Source: Prorocentrum cordatum
Taxonomy: Eukaryota > Sar > Dinophyceae > Prorocentrales > Prorocentraceae
Reading direction: 5' to 3'
DNA: 64,000 bases
Assembly (NCBI GenBank): GCA_963575745.1
Contig: CAUYUJ010019378.1
Span: 62,001-126,000, forward strand
A model generated the notes under the pieces. The model saw only the letters and a program-made list of their open reading frames with translations. It was not told where the DNA came from and did no database searches. A program made the translations under genes and the position numbers. Positions 1 to 10,301 of the stretch are shown here, one piece after another; the first letter of the stretch is position 1, and each line of letters begins with the position of its first letter.

Positions 1-20
1 GACCCCCGCTCCCGCCCGAG

Positions 21-185
21 ACTTTCTCGCATTTTATTCAGGAATCGCGCTCTCGCTGGAGGATTCCTTACAATTCATTCAGGAATCGTTCTCCCAGAGC
101 TCTGGAGTCGCGCTCTCGCTGGAGACTTGCTTGCAACTTCCTGAAGAATAGCATTGCGTTGGAATTTATTGCAATTTGCCCAAGC
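21..185. repeat. Degenerate 40-60 bp tandem repeat
   Basis: About three diverged units share the words TTCAGGAATCG or TTCCTGAAGAAT and CGCGCTCTCGCTGGAG. No protein-like frame crosses the block. Confidence 0.6.
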
Positions 186-204
186 GCCGCGCTCCCGACA
201 CCCA

Positions 205-475
205 GGCACCCAGGAGTCGCGCCCGTTGTGGCCCCATGTGCATGCTCTTTGTGGCCCCGCTGTCGCCATTTGTGTCGCCCTCATTGTCCTACGTGGCCCA
301 GCTGCTACCCTCAGTGGCCTCATAGTTGCCTTCTGTGGCCCCGCATTATCTGCACTTCGTGGCCCCCGCTCGTTCACACTTCGTGGCCCCATAAGCATTC
401 CCTTCGTGTCCCCGCTGTCGCCCTTCGTGGCCAACTTCGTGCCCTTCGTGGCCCTGCTGTCGTTCTCCCTCGCTC
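205..475. repeat. GTGGCCCC-anchored minisatellite, 18-24 bp units
   Basis: The word GTGGCCCC (or GTGTCCCC, GTGGCCAA) recurs about every 18-24 bases, followed by a variable pyrimidine-rich stretch ending CTTC or TTT. The open frames here read through the repeat in several phases, so they are treated as repeat translations. Confidence 0.65.
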
Positions 476-479
476 TCGC

Positions 480-512
480 TTTCGCTCGTCGTCGCCGTCG
501 TCTTCGACGTCG

Positions 513-544
<32 letters not shown>

Positions 545-555
545 GTCGTGGTCGG
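480..555. repeat. (CGT)n microsatellite
   Basis: Nearly pure CGT/TCG trinucleotide tract. It produces the poly-Arg and poly-Ser runs of the overlapping open frames. Confidence 0.85.
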
Positions 556-794
556 TCCCCTGTCCGTCCCTCTTGGGGTCGGGTCGACGGTCCGCGGCCG
601 CCCCGCCGATCAGCGCTGCCGCTGGCCAGGCCGACGGTCCGCGGCCGCCCCGCCGCTTGCCGGGGCCCGGCCTGCAGGGAAGAAAGGTATACCCCCCAAA
701 AGGGGTTCGATCGAAGACGAAGAGGGCGGGTATCGAGGGTTTGGGAAATATGCGTTATGGGACACTCGAGCATATAAGGGCGAACGGTCTTAAA

Positions 795-935
795 CGTATT
801 GTTGTTGTTGTTGTTGTTGTTGTGTTGTTGTTGTGTTGTGTGTTGGGTGTTGGTGTTGGTGTGGTGTTGGTGTGGTGTTGTTGTTGTTGTTGGTTGTTGT
901 TGTTGTTGTTGTTGAACATTATTAATTCTAAAGAA
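795..935. repeat. (GTT)n / GTTGGTGTT microsatellite
   Basis: Almost uninterrupted GTT units with a GTGTTG variant in the middle. Low complexity and not coding. Confidence 0.85.
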
Positions 936-939
936 TAAT

Positions 940-1660
940 TATTGTTGGGACCCCTGGTGCACGGCCCCCCTGCGCCGCCTAGGCCGCAGCTACATTTTCA
1001 TCATTTTCGTGAGGAAGCCTCAGGTAATACGATGTCATCAAGATCCGGTTGTTTTGTTGTAATCCGTTTTCCCTTGCAAAAAACACTATAAAATGACATT
1101 TCTTGTTCTAATATAATCAAATTTCAAGAATCCCTTGCAAAAAATAAGGTAAAGTGGACATTCGCGCGCGCAAGACGAAATCCTTCCAAAAGCTTAGTGT
1201 TCGGAGCGATTTTAACATAAAAACATCAAAAAACCAATGGTTTTTCAACAAAAAAATGTCAAAATCTCATCCCGCGCGCTCTTGCGGATTCGTAGGAAAC
1301 CCAACACTTTTTAAACATTTCTGTCAAACGGGCTTTTGCGAGCAACTTTTTCGAACTTCTGCGACAACGGTTGCGCACCTGCCAGGGCCATCATCCCTGT
1401 CAAATAATACCATGCGGGACACATTCGTTTTTTCTTCGCGCGCGCACGCCGTCGTCGTCGGCCGCGGGGCCCTGAATAGTAGCCACGGTCGTCCGCATGC
1501 CACGAAGTGAAGTGTCCGAACGTCATAGGGCGGGAAGCTGGGTGTGGGTGGTGGCGAAGAGTCGTTTGGAAATTTGGTAGAGCTTGAACCGGCCCCCCCA
1601 CAAAGTGGGGGTATTGCCCGCCTCCTATGAAAACCCTGGCACTGGTGAGAACGGAGTGTC
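940..1660. other. AT-rich island in GC-rich sequence, no gene seen
   Basis: Roughly 1,060-1,345 is much richer in A and T than its surroundings and holds two direct copies of CCCTTGCAAAAAA (near 1,072 and 1,132). Downstream sequence becomes GC-rich again. The 118-residue open frame here has no recognisable domain and its composition follows the local base bias. The island may be a remnant of an AT-rich insertion, but no terminal repeats were found. Confidence 0.4.
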
Positions 1661-1674
1661 CCCACGTGCTAGTA

Positions 1675-1675
<1 letters not shown>

Positions 1676-1722
<47 letters not shown>

Positions 1723-1760
1723 ATTGTTCTTGCTATTGTTATTGTTCTTGTTGTCGTTCA
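1676..1760. repeat. (GTT)n microsatellite
   Basis: Tandem GTT, decaying to GTTATTGTTCTTG at its right end. Confidence 0.85.
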
Positions 1761-1789
1761 CGGCGCAAGTTGTTTTCGGTCCCCCCTCC

Positions 1790-2550
1790 TACCCCCTCGC
1801 ACCCAGAGCTTAGGAGGAGGATGCGGAGCACGAAGAGAAGGAGGGGGAGGAGGAACACGAGGAGGACGAGGCAGGAACAGGAGAAAGATCACTGCGAAAA
1901 CGAGGGGGGCCAGGTGGTGCCGAGCTTCATCTCCCTCCGACGGGCCCCCCTCGCGCAGGAGGTCACGAGCGGCGAACAGCCGTATCCGCGCCCTCGCGGC
2001 CCAGATCCCGGGAGGCGATCCCGCGGATACGCTGTCGCACGGATACTTTCCGCGCGGGGTACCGCGAAAAGACGCCCCGTATCGGCGGGGTCGCGAGGCC
2101 GCGGATACGGATATGGTTTTCGCCCACGAGGAGGGCCTCTCCACTGGCCACCAACCTTTCCACAATCCGTGGGGCCTGGGCCTATACTACGAATGCGCCT
2201 CGGCGGGGCCGTCCACGGCCGGAGAAAGCGCTCTCTTCAGAGCCCGAATCCGCGCATTCTGCATCCGACGGAGGAGGAGGAGAAAAGGAGGAGGGACAGG
2301 GAGGAGAAGGAGGCAGAGCAACACCGAGCCTTGGCATCGCTCGGACGTGTGCGTTCTTTCTCGGCGAGGGCCCTCGAGCAGCATCCCCGGGTCATCTCGC
2401 GAGACAATACACGCACGAGGCCGCAGCATGCACAGGGGATGGACGTCCGAGCGATGGCAAGGGGCACGCGCCATTGTGGCTGCGGCTGCCTCGGCCAGGG
2501 AGGCCCGCCCTGAAGCGTCGAAGGGACGAGAGGAGGAGGCCCAGCGGAGA
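1790..2550. other. GC-rich stretch with long open frames, coding status unresolved
   Basis: Open frames of up to ~390 codons run through on the plus strand, and others of 120-177 codons on the minus strand. None shows a domain, and Arg/Gly/Ser-rich composition is expected from the base bias. GGA-rich patches interrupt the frames. I cannot support a gene here. Confidence 0.3.
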
Positions 2551-2714
2551 AGTGTCGCAGGCCTAGAGGTTGACACCAACACCAAGATCGGCGGCGTGCC
2601 TCCACCCTGGGTAGACGATCCAGATCTCGGCGCTGGTGGTAATACTCTGGCTTCCAGGGTGGTCGAAATATTGGAAAGAGCGTGTTCTACCGCTGCTGGC
2701 GGAAAACCGGGCGG

Positions 2715-2905
2715 GGTCACTACTGGTTCGAACCCCTCCCCCCCCCCACTCCGGAAAAGCGGGGGGGGGTCACTACCGGTTCGAACCCCCCCCCCCCCCC
2801 CCAGTTCATCATGAAAAGGGGGGGGGTCACTACCGGTTCGAACCCCCCCCCCCTCGAAAACCGGGGGGGGTCACTACCGGTTCGAACCCCCCCCCCCCCT
2901 CGAAA
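2715..2905 (+). repeat. Four copies of GGTCACTACCGGTTCGAACCC
   Basis: Units begin near 2,714, 2,768, 2,825 and 2,869 and are separated by poly-C then poly-G or GAAAA. The core GGTTCGAACC is a perfect palindrome and matches the RNA polymerase III B-box consensus GGTTCGANNCC. No A-box or tRNA cloverleaf accompanies it, so it is not a tRNA gene. Confidence 0.75.
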
Positions 2906-3500
2906 ACCGAGTGGGGGTGCGGACAGTGGTGGGGACGGTGTTGGTGGGGACAGTGGTGAGGGGACAGCGGGACAGTGGTGGGGACAGTGGGACAGTGGGA
3001 CAGTGGTGGGGACGGTAGTGGTGGGGACAACGGTGGGAACGGGGGGGACAGTGGACAGTGGTGGGGACGGTGGTGGTGGGGACAGTGGTGTGGGGACAGT
3101 GGGAATGAGGTGGAAACAGTGGGACAGTGGAGGGTACAATGGTGGTGGGGACAGTGGTGAAGGCGGTGGCGAGGACGGCGGTGGGACAATGGGACAGAGG
3201 TACAGTGGGGACAATGGTGGGGACAGTGGGGACAGTGGTGGGAACAGTGGGACAGCTCAGTGGGACAGCGGAGGAGTCAGTGGGACAGTGGGGACAGTGG
3301 GGATAGTCGGGCAGTGGTTGGGTCCGTGGAGACAGTGGGGAGAGTGGAACCGTGGTGGGAACAGTGGTGGGAACAGTGGGGACAGTGCGACAGTGGTGGG
3401 GGCACTGGTGGGGACAGTAGGGACGGTGGTGGAACCAGTGGGGACAGTGGTGGTGAGGACAGTGGTGCTGGGAACAACAGTGGGGGATGTGATGCGGACG
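2905..3500 (+). repeat. GGGACAGTGGTG minisatellite
   Basis: Degenerate tandem units of 9-15 bases built on GGGGACAGTGG(TG). The open frames across it give Gly/Asp/Ser/Val-rich repeats in several phases and are not genes. Confidence 0.85.
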
Positions 3501-3539
3501 GTGGTAGGGACCGGGAGTCGTTTGCTGGCGGTGCGTGGG

Positions 3540-3630
3540 GGGAGGGGGGTTCGAACCGGTAGTGACCCTCCTCCGGTTTTCGGGGGGGGGGGTTCGAACC
3601 GGTAGTGACCCCCCCCGGTTTTCCAGATCC
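3540..3630 (-). repeat. Inverted copies of the GGTTCGAACC unit
   Basis: Two units in the opposite orientation to those at 2,715-2,905 (GGTTCGAACCGGTAGTGACCC near 3,549 and 3,593). They form the inner part of the right arm of the inverted-repeat element. Confidence 0.75.
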
Positions 3631-4139
3631 GGAGGGGGGGGGGGGGGGGGTTAGGGGAGGGGGGGGGTTTTGCCGGGGGAGGGGGGGAGGGGAGGGGGGG
3701 GGGTCCAGCAGGGGGGGGGATTTTCGGAGGGGGGGGGGGCGACCCCTGGGTTCCGGAGGAAAAGGCTGGCAATTTTCCACAGTAAAGCGGCGGTGGATCA
3801 CGCTCTCTCAAATATTGCCACCAACACCGAAATCTAGGATCATCTTCCCCCCGTGGAGGCAACCCCTTGTGTTGGTGTTGGTGCTCATTTCCAGGCCTCA
3901 AATAGTGGGAATATCGGAGGTGGCGATATCCGGGAGCCTCGCCGGAGGCCTGGAGCATTGGCGCCCCTGGACACATGTATCGCTCTCCCCTGGGTTATTC
4001 GCCCCCGTCGTCGCCCCCGAGAACGGGATGAGAAGGGTGGGAGGTGGGGGGGAGTGGGGGGGGAGGTGTCGGGTCGGATCGACTCGGCAGAGGGGAGCTT
4101 CATGCTCCGCAGCGCCGTTGGGTGGAGGGGAAGGGGGAG

Positions 4140-4153
4140 GTGGAAGGATGATA

Positions 4154-4217
<64 letters not shown>

Positions 4218-6116
4218 GAAGGATGATGATGATGCTGATGATGATGGTAATGGTGATGGGGACGGCGATGGTGACGGTGATGATGACGACGAGATTGATG
4301 ATGACGATGTTGTTGCTGATGATGCTGTTGATAATGAGGTTGATGATGCTGTTGATAATGCTGATGATGAGGATGCTGATGAGGGTGATGGTGATGAAAA
4401 GATGATGACAGTGATGGTGATGCTGATGGTGATGTGATGATGGAGCTGATACTGATATTGATGATTCTGAGGTTGATGATGATGACTATGTTGCTGTCGA
4501 TGACAAGGTTGATTATCATGCTGATGATCGTGATGGTGACGATGAGGATGATGATGATGATGATGATGACGACGGTGGCGTTGATGGTGATTGGGGTGAT
4601 CATGATGATGAGGATGATGATGATGTTGATGCTGACTTGGTAGTGCTGCTGTTGTTGATTCTGATGATGACGATGACGATGCTTGTGGTTATGATGCTGC
4701 TGATGGTGATGCTGATGCTGATGCTGATGATGTTGGTAGTGATACTGATGGTGTTGTTGATGATGATGATGCTGATCATGCTGCTGCTGATGATGCTGAT
4801 TCTGCTGTTAATGGTTTCGCTGCTGCTGATGCTGCTGAAGATTCTGCTGTTAATAGTAATTGATGACGCTGATGATGCTGCTGATGATGATGGTGAAGAT
4901 GTTGATGACTATGCTGTTGCTGATGCTGATGTTGATGCTGATGATGATGTTGATACTGATGATGATGGTGCTGCTGATGATGCGTATGATGACTGTGATG
5001 GCGATGCTGATGAGGATGATGATAATGATGCGGTTGATGCTGATGCTGCTGAGGATGATGCTGACGTCGATGATGATCATGCTGACGATGACGATACTGA
5101 TGTCAATGACGGTGGCGGTGATGATGGTAACGATGATGATGGTGGTGATGATGGTGAGGTCGGTGAAGCTGATGCTAATGATGATGATGCTGATGATGTT
5201 TGATGACGACGATGATGAGGATGGGGATGAGGACGAGGATGGTGTTGATGAGGATGCTGGTGGTGATGATGATGAATACATATGCTGCTGATGATGCTGG
5301 TGATGGTAAAGAGGAGGAGGAGACGGAGGAGGAGCAGGCGGAGGAGGGTAAGGCGGATGGGAGTGTCATGCTCCGCAGCTCCATCGGGGGGAGGGGAAGG
5401 GCGGGGGGGGGGGGGGAGGGATGGTGATGAAGAAGAATAAGTCGATGCTGATGCGGCTGATGATGATGACGGTGATGGTAATGGTGATGGTTATAATGCT
5501 GACGATGTTGATGATGGTGACGGTGATGATGAGGTTGTTGATGTTGATGCCGATGGCGTTGATGATTATGAAGATGAGGATGTTGGTGACGATGATGATG
5601 ATGCTGGTGTTAGTGATGATGATGGTGATGATCATGATGATTATGATGATGATGATTAAGCTGATGATGCTGATGATGATGATGATGCTGACGGTGCTGA
5701 TGATGATGATGATGAGGAGGAGGAGGCGGTGGAGGGGAGCGTCATACTTCCCAGCGCCGTCGGGTGCAGGGAAAGGATGATGATGATGATGCTGTTGATG
5801 ATAATGATGATGATGACGATGATTATTCTTATGAAGATGACGGCGATGGTGATGCTGATGATGATGATGATGATGACGAGGTTGATGGTGTTGATTATGT
5901 TGATGATGCTGATGACGTTGATGGTGATGAAGATGATGATCAATAATATTATGATGCTGATGCTGCTGATGATGATGACGACGATGGTGGAGCTGATTTT
6001 TGCTGATGATGCTGATGATGGTGAGGAGGGGGAGTAGGAGGAAGGGGAGCGTCATGCTCCGCAGCGCCGTCGAGCGGAGGGGAAGGAGGAGGGGGAAGGA
6101 TGACGTTGGTGATGAT

Positions 6117-6147
<31 letters not shown>

Positions 6148-7111
6148 AGGAGGATGCTGATGCTGATGCTGATGCTGAAGCTTCTGCTGATGAGGATGAG
6201 GAGGAGGAGGAGGAGGAGGAGGATGATGATGATGATGATGATGATTATTCTTATGAAGATGACGGCGATGGTGATGATGATGATGATGGTGATGATGATG
6301 CTGAGGATGATGCTGACGTCGATGATGATCATGCTGACGATGACGATACTGATGTCAATGACGGTGGCGGTGATGATGGTAACGATGATGATGGTGGTGA
6401 TGATGGTGAGGTCGGTGAAGCTGGTGCTAATGATGATGATGATGCTGGTGATGTTTGATGACGACGATGATGAGGATGGGGATGAGGACGAGGATGGTGT
6501 TGATGAGTATGCTGGTGGTGGTGATGATGAATACATATGCTGCTGATGATGCTGGTGATGGTAAAGAGGAGGAGGAGACGGAGGAGGAGGAGGCGGAGGA
6601 GGGTAAGGCGGATGGGGAGTGTCATACCCCGCAGCGCCATCGGGGGGAGGGGAAGGAGGGGGGGGAAGGATGGTGATGAAGAAGAAAAAGTCGATGCTGA
6701 TGCTGCTGATGATGATGACGGTGATGGTAATGGTGATGGTTATATTGCTGACGATGTTGATGATGGTGACGGTGATGATGAGGTTGTTGATGTTGATGCA
6801 GATGGCGTTGATGATTATGAAGATGAGGATGGTGGTGACGAGGATGATGATGCTGGTGTTAGTGATGATGATGGTGATGATCATGATGATGATGATGATG
6901 ATGAAGCTGATGATGCTGATGATGATGATGATGATGATGACGGTGCTGATGATGCTGATGATGATGATGATGAGGAGGAGGAGGCGGTGGAGGGGAGCGT
7001 CATACTTCCCAGCGCTGTCGGGTGCAGGGGAAGCTTGATGATGATGATGCTGTTGATGATAATGATGATGATGACGATGATTATTCTTATGAAGATGACG
7101 GCGAACGGCGC

Positions 7112-7159
<48 letters not shown>

Positions 7160-7572
7160 CGAGGTTGATGATGATGATGATGATGCTGATGATGCTGATG
7201 ACGTTGATGGTGATGAAGATGATGATCAATATTATTATGATGCTGATGCTGCTGATGATGATGATGACGACGATGGTGGTGCTGATTTTTGCTGATGATG
7301 CTGATGATGGTGAGGAGGGGGAGTAGGAGGAAGGGGAGCGTCATGCTCCGCAGCGCCGTCGAGCGGAGGGGAAGGAGGAAGGGGCAGGATGACGTTGGTG
7401 ATGATGAGGAGGAGGAGGAGGAGGAGGAGGAGGAGGAGGATGCTGATGCTGATGCTGATGCTCAAGCTTCTGCTGATGAGGATGAGGATGAGGAGGAGGA
7501 GGAGGAGGAGGAGGATGATGATGATGATGATTCTTATTATTATTATGGGGATGACGGCGATGGTGATGATGC

Positions 7573-7622
<50 letters not shown>

Positions 7623-7740
7623 GTGATGGTGGTGGTGGTGGTGGTGATGCTGCTGCTGGTGATTGTGGTGACCAGGAGGGGTTGTTGGAGGAGGAGGAGG
7701 AGGAGGAGGAAGAGGAGGATGACCAGGAAGAACCATGAAG
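4140..7740 (+). repeat. (GAT)n satellite with ~1.26-1.29 kb higher-order repeat
   Basis: About 3.6 kb of GAT/GCT/GAG trinucleotides. All three forward phases stay open for long distances (poly-Asp, poly-Met and mixed), as do reverse phases, which marks them as repeat translations. A non-trinucleotide spacer of about 40 bases, GTCATRCTCCGCAGCGCCRT followed by a G-rich stretch, interrupts the array near 4,096, 5,363, 5,741, 6,051, 6,621, 6,999 and 7,340. Equivalent spacers lie 1,258, 1,258 and 1,289 bases apart, so at least two long higher-order units are present. Confidence 0.9.
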
Positions 7741-8640
7741 GACATCACGGAGAGGGATGCGCTCACGAGGAGGGAGGACCCCGTGTCCCCCCCCCGCTCC
7801 GAGGCGACGCGGCACTGGTCACGGGCAGCGACAGCGCCCGCAGCACGCGGTCGCTGCCCCTGGACGTCGAGGCGCCGCCCCCTGCGGCGTCCCGTGGATC
7901 GCGCGCGGGCTCGCCGGCACGGAGGGGGGCCGAGGTCGCCGGAGGCCGATCACACGGCAGGCGGGCGGGGTCCATCGGGGATCGAGGGGTGAAGATCGAG
8001 GTTGGACGAAGACCGATCACGGCGGAGGTCAGGGGAGGTCGATGGAGGTCGACCGGGGGCTGAGCGTCTCGTTCGACGCTTCATGCGGGCGCCTTTCGGC
8101 GCCCCCGTGGCTGTGGCTGGATCCGCGTCCGCTGCCGGGTCGGAGCAAACCCCTGGAGCGATCCAGGTCTGTCGAGGCTCCTGTCGTTCCTGGACGTGCG
8201 GGAGCGCAAGTGGCCCGTGCTTGGGCGGCGCCGCCCGCTTCTGCCAGGAGGCCGCGCATTTCCCAGAGGTCAAGCTGGCACGCTCACCCTCGTCCCAGAG
8301 AGGAGGGGAGGCCGATCGTACTTCGTGGTTGAGGATGCCCAGCTGCGAAACTCGACCTCAGTGCAGGGCTCAGCACCGCAGTGCTGCGCCAGAGTCCGGC
8401 CTCCTCGCGGGGCAGAGGTCTCCGCCAAGGCAAAGACCCCCTCCGCCGCGTCCCCAGGCGTGCTCGAGCCAAGGCCCCTCGGTCAAGGGAGCGCATCGCC
8501 TTCGGACGAGCATCGAGGATCGAGGCCGTTTCAGATGTCTCAGAGCCTCCTTGGGCGCCCGGGCGGCCGCGGCTGGATCGCGTGGGGACGACACGCCCCA
8601 GCAGAAGTCCTGGAAAGGCCGATTTTGCGCAGGAGGAGGC
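7740..8640. other. GC-rich unique sequence, no gene supported
   Basis: The stretch between two microsatellite blocks has open frames on both strands (up to ~190 codons) but no domain, no start context and no consistent frame preference. Confidence 0.3.
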
Positions 8641-8815
8641 GGAGGAGGAGGAGGAGCAGGAGGAGAAGGAAAAAGAGGAAGAGAAGCAAACAGGAGGAGG
8701 AGGAAGAAGAGGAGCAGGAGGAAGAAGAGGAGCAGGAGGAAGAGAAGCAGAGGATGGAGGAGGAGGAGGAGGAGAAGTAACAGGAGGAGGAGCAGGAGAA
8801 GCAAGAGGGGTGGCC
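8630..8815 (+). repeat. (GGA)n purine tract
   Basis: Tandem GGA/GAA/GCA triplets give poly-Glu, poly-Arg and poly-Gly in the three forward phases. Confidence 0.85.
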
Positions 8816-8829
8816 GTGCGTCTGGCTGG

Positions 8830-9730
8830 CGAGGTGGGCCCCCGCCCGACGCTGGAGCCGCCCTGCTTGGGCAGAGGGCAGAGGCGTTCGCCGCGCGCCT
8901 GGCACCCGTCGTCGTCGCCGTCGCCGACCTCGTCTTGGCGACTACACGTCAGAGGAGGCAAAGGTGCCGATGCCGCTACCCTTTCCTCGTTTTCGCCTTT
9001 TTCGGCTTCCTGGAAGGCCATCGTCGCCGCCGCTGGATTTGCTTCGAAATCTTGGTCAGAGCGCACCCTGGTAGAGGTCCGGGGAGCAGCCGTATCGGTG
9101 CCCTTTTGTTCCCCGTTTGCCATCGGCGCCGTTGGGGCCTGGGGGGCACGGCACTGTCTTCGTTGGGCCTCCTCGGGACGCGGCGGAGAATTCAGTCGAG
9201 GTCCCTGGCCGCCCCCCAGGGTGCCCCCCAGGGTGTCGGTTGCAAACCGCACCCTTTGCAAAACACGCCCTTCCGAGTTTCCGATCGTCGCAGTTGTCGT
9301 GCGAAGGTCTCCAACGGTATGAGTTTTCAATCCCGGCGTTTTCCCTCGATTTCGGCCTCCAGGATCCGTCATCGGGCCAGGGGCCATCATGCACGGTTCC
9401 AGGATGCAAGATGGTCCCCGGGGAGGGGGTCAGGATCTTTGGGTCGCGGATTGAAGCAATCAAGTCGTCGGATGTCTGGGTAGCTTTGACACGCCCATGC
9501 TGAAACACATCACGTACCGTGTGCAACACGTCTGGGCTGAGCACTCTGCGTGTCGGCTCAGCAGGCGCTGGCCCACGTTTCGGCGAACATACGTTTTCAA
9601 TCAACGTGCACATCTCCGTGTCAGCACGTCTCTGGAGATTTTGCAGTCGTAGTTGTAGCCTTTGATTCGCTGTCGCCGAGGTGGATCGGGTTTCGAAGGT
9701 CGAGGATTCAGGATGCTTTTGGATCTGCAT
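8830..9730 (-). other. Possible minus-strand coding relic
   Basis: Two overlapping minus-strand open frames (9,730 to 9,056 and 9,390 to 8,284) contain stretches of ordinary amino-acid composition, for example a Leu/Gln/Arg-rich segment near 9,640 and SDQDFE near 9,055. No domain is recognised. About 55 bases at 9,050-9,105 (TCTGGTCAGA-like, then GGAGCAGC and GTATCRGT) are repeated at about 44,992-45,045, which suggests a dispersed element more than a single-copy gene. Confidence 0.3.
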
Positions 9731-9804
9731 GGAACTCTGTGGCTTGCCCCGCCGCCACGACTGGGTACATCTCGAAGTTCTGGTCAGAATGCGCTACAGG
9801 GGGT

Positions 9805-9809
9805 CGCTG

Positions 9810-9841
<32 letters not shown>

Positions 9842-9935
9842 GTCGTCGTCGTCGTCGTCAGCACCGCCGTCGTCGCCGTCGTTGTTGTCATCGCCGTCGT
9901 CGCCGTCGTTGTTGTCGCTGCTATCGTTCTCTCCT
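9805..9935. repeat. (CGT)n microsatellite
   Basis: CGT/CGC/GTT triplets. All overlapping open frames are repeat translations. Confidence 0.85.
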
Positions 9936-10175
9936 CTCCTCTTCCTGTTCGACGCTGCGCCCACACATGCGTCCTTGCTCGTCTTTCGATCGTCAGCAGC
10001 TGGTGCACCCTATGTCTGATGACTTCTCGTGTGAACGTCGTTATGGGTATCTCAGCCTGCTAACGGCCTCCTGGACAGTACTTCTGGGTCATCATCTCAG
10101 CCTGTTATCGGCCTCCAGGGCAGTATTCCTGATTCTCCCTCCCCCCTCCCCCTCCTAGATCCTTGACGCGTCGCG

Positions 10176-10189
10176 TATCCGCACCAGCC
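10176..10189 (+). repeat. Dispersed TATCMCCRCCAGCC motif, copy 1
   Basis: TATCCGCACCAGCC is followed by AATACGAAAGTAGTCGCCAG and GAGAGTC. The same 35 bases follow the copy at 13,506, so the two sites share ancestry beyond the core motif. Confidence 0.6.
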
Positions 10190-10301
10190 AATACGAAAGT
10201 AGTCGCCAGGAGAGTCCCCCGAGTAGCCTTCCCTGGGACTCCTTCCGCTTGGCTACGGCTGCAGCCCCCTGGCGGACACGAGAAAGTTAGCTGACCTCTT
10301 C

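Larger units (their letters stand above)
2551..3905. mobile_element. Foldback-like element with long inverted arms and minisatellite core
   Basis: Sequence at 2,551-2,900 reappears reverse-complemented at about 3,545-3,900. Shared in the same order are AGGCCTRGA, CACCAACACC, a GCCTCCAC block, GGTGTTGGTGG/GGCGCTGGTGG, AATATTKGA, GAGCGTG and GGTCACTACCGGTTCGAACC. Both arms carry tandem copies of the last motif next to poly-C/poly-G runs. Between the arms lies a 600-bp GGGACAGTGGTG-type minisatellite. Long arms made partly of tandem repeats around a repetitive centre are characteristic of foldback transposons. No transposase is present, so any mobility would have been non-autonomous. An inverted duplication unrelated to transposition is the alternative. 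Confidence 0.5.

Noticed and set aside
2715-2905. tRNA genes suggested by GGTTCGAACC
   Set aside because: No A-box, acceptor stem or anticodon arm can be placed around any copy; flanks are poly-C and poly-G.
4140-7740. Open frames of up to 426 codons rich in Asp, Met, Ile, His or Ser
   Set aside because: They are translations of GAT/GGA triplet repeats, open in several phases on both strands at once, with no non-repeat domain.
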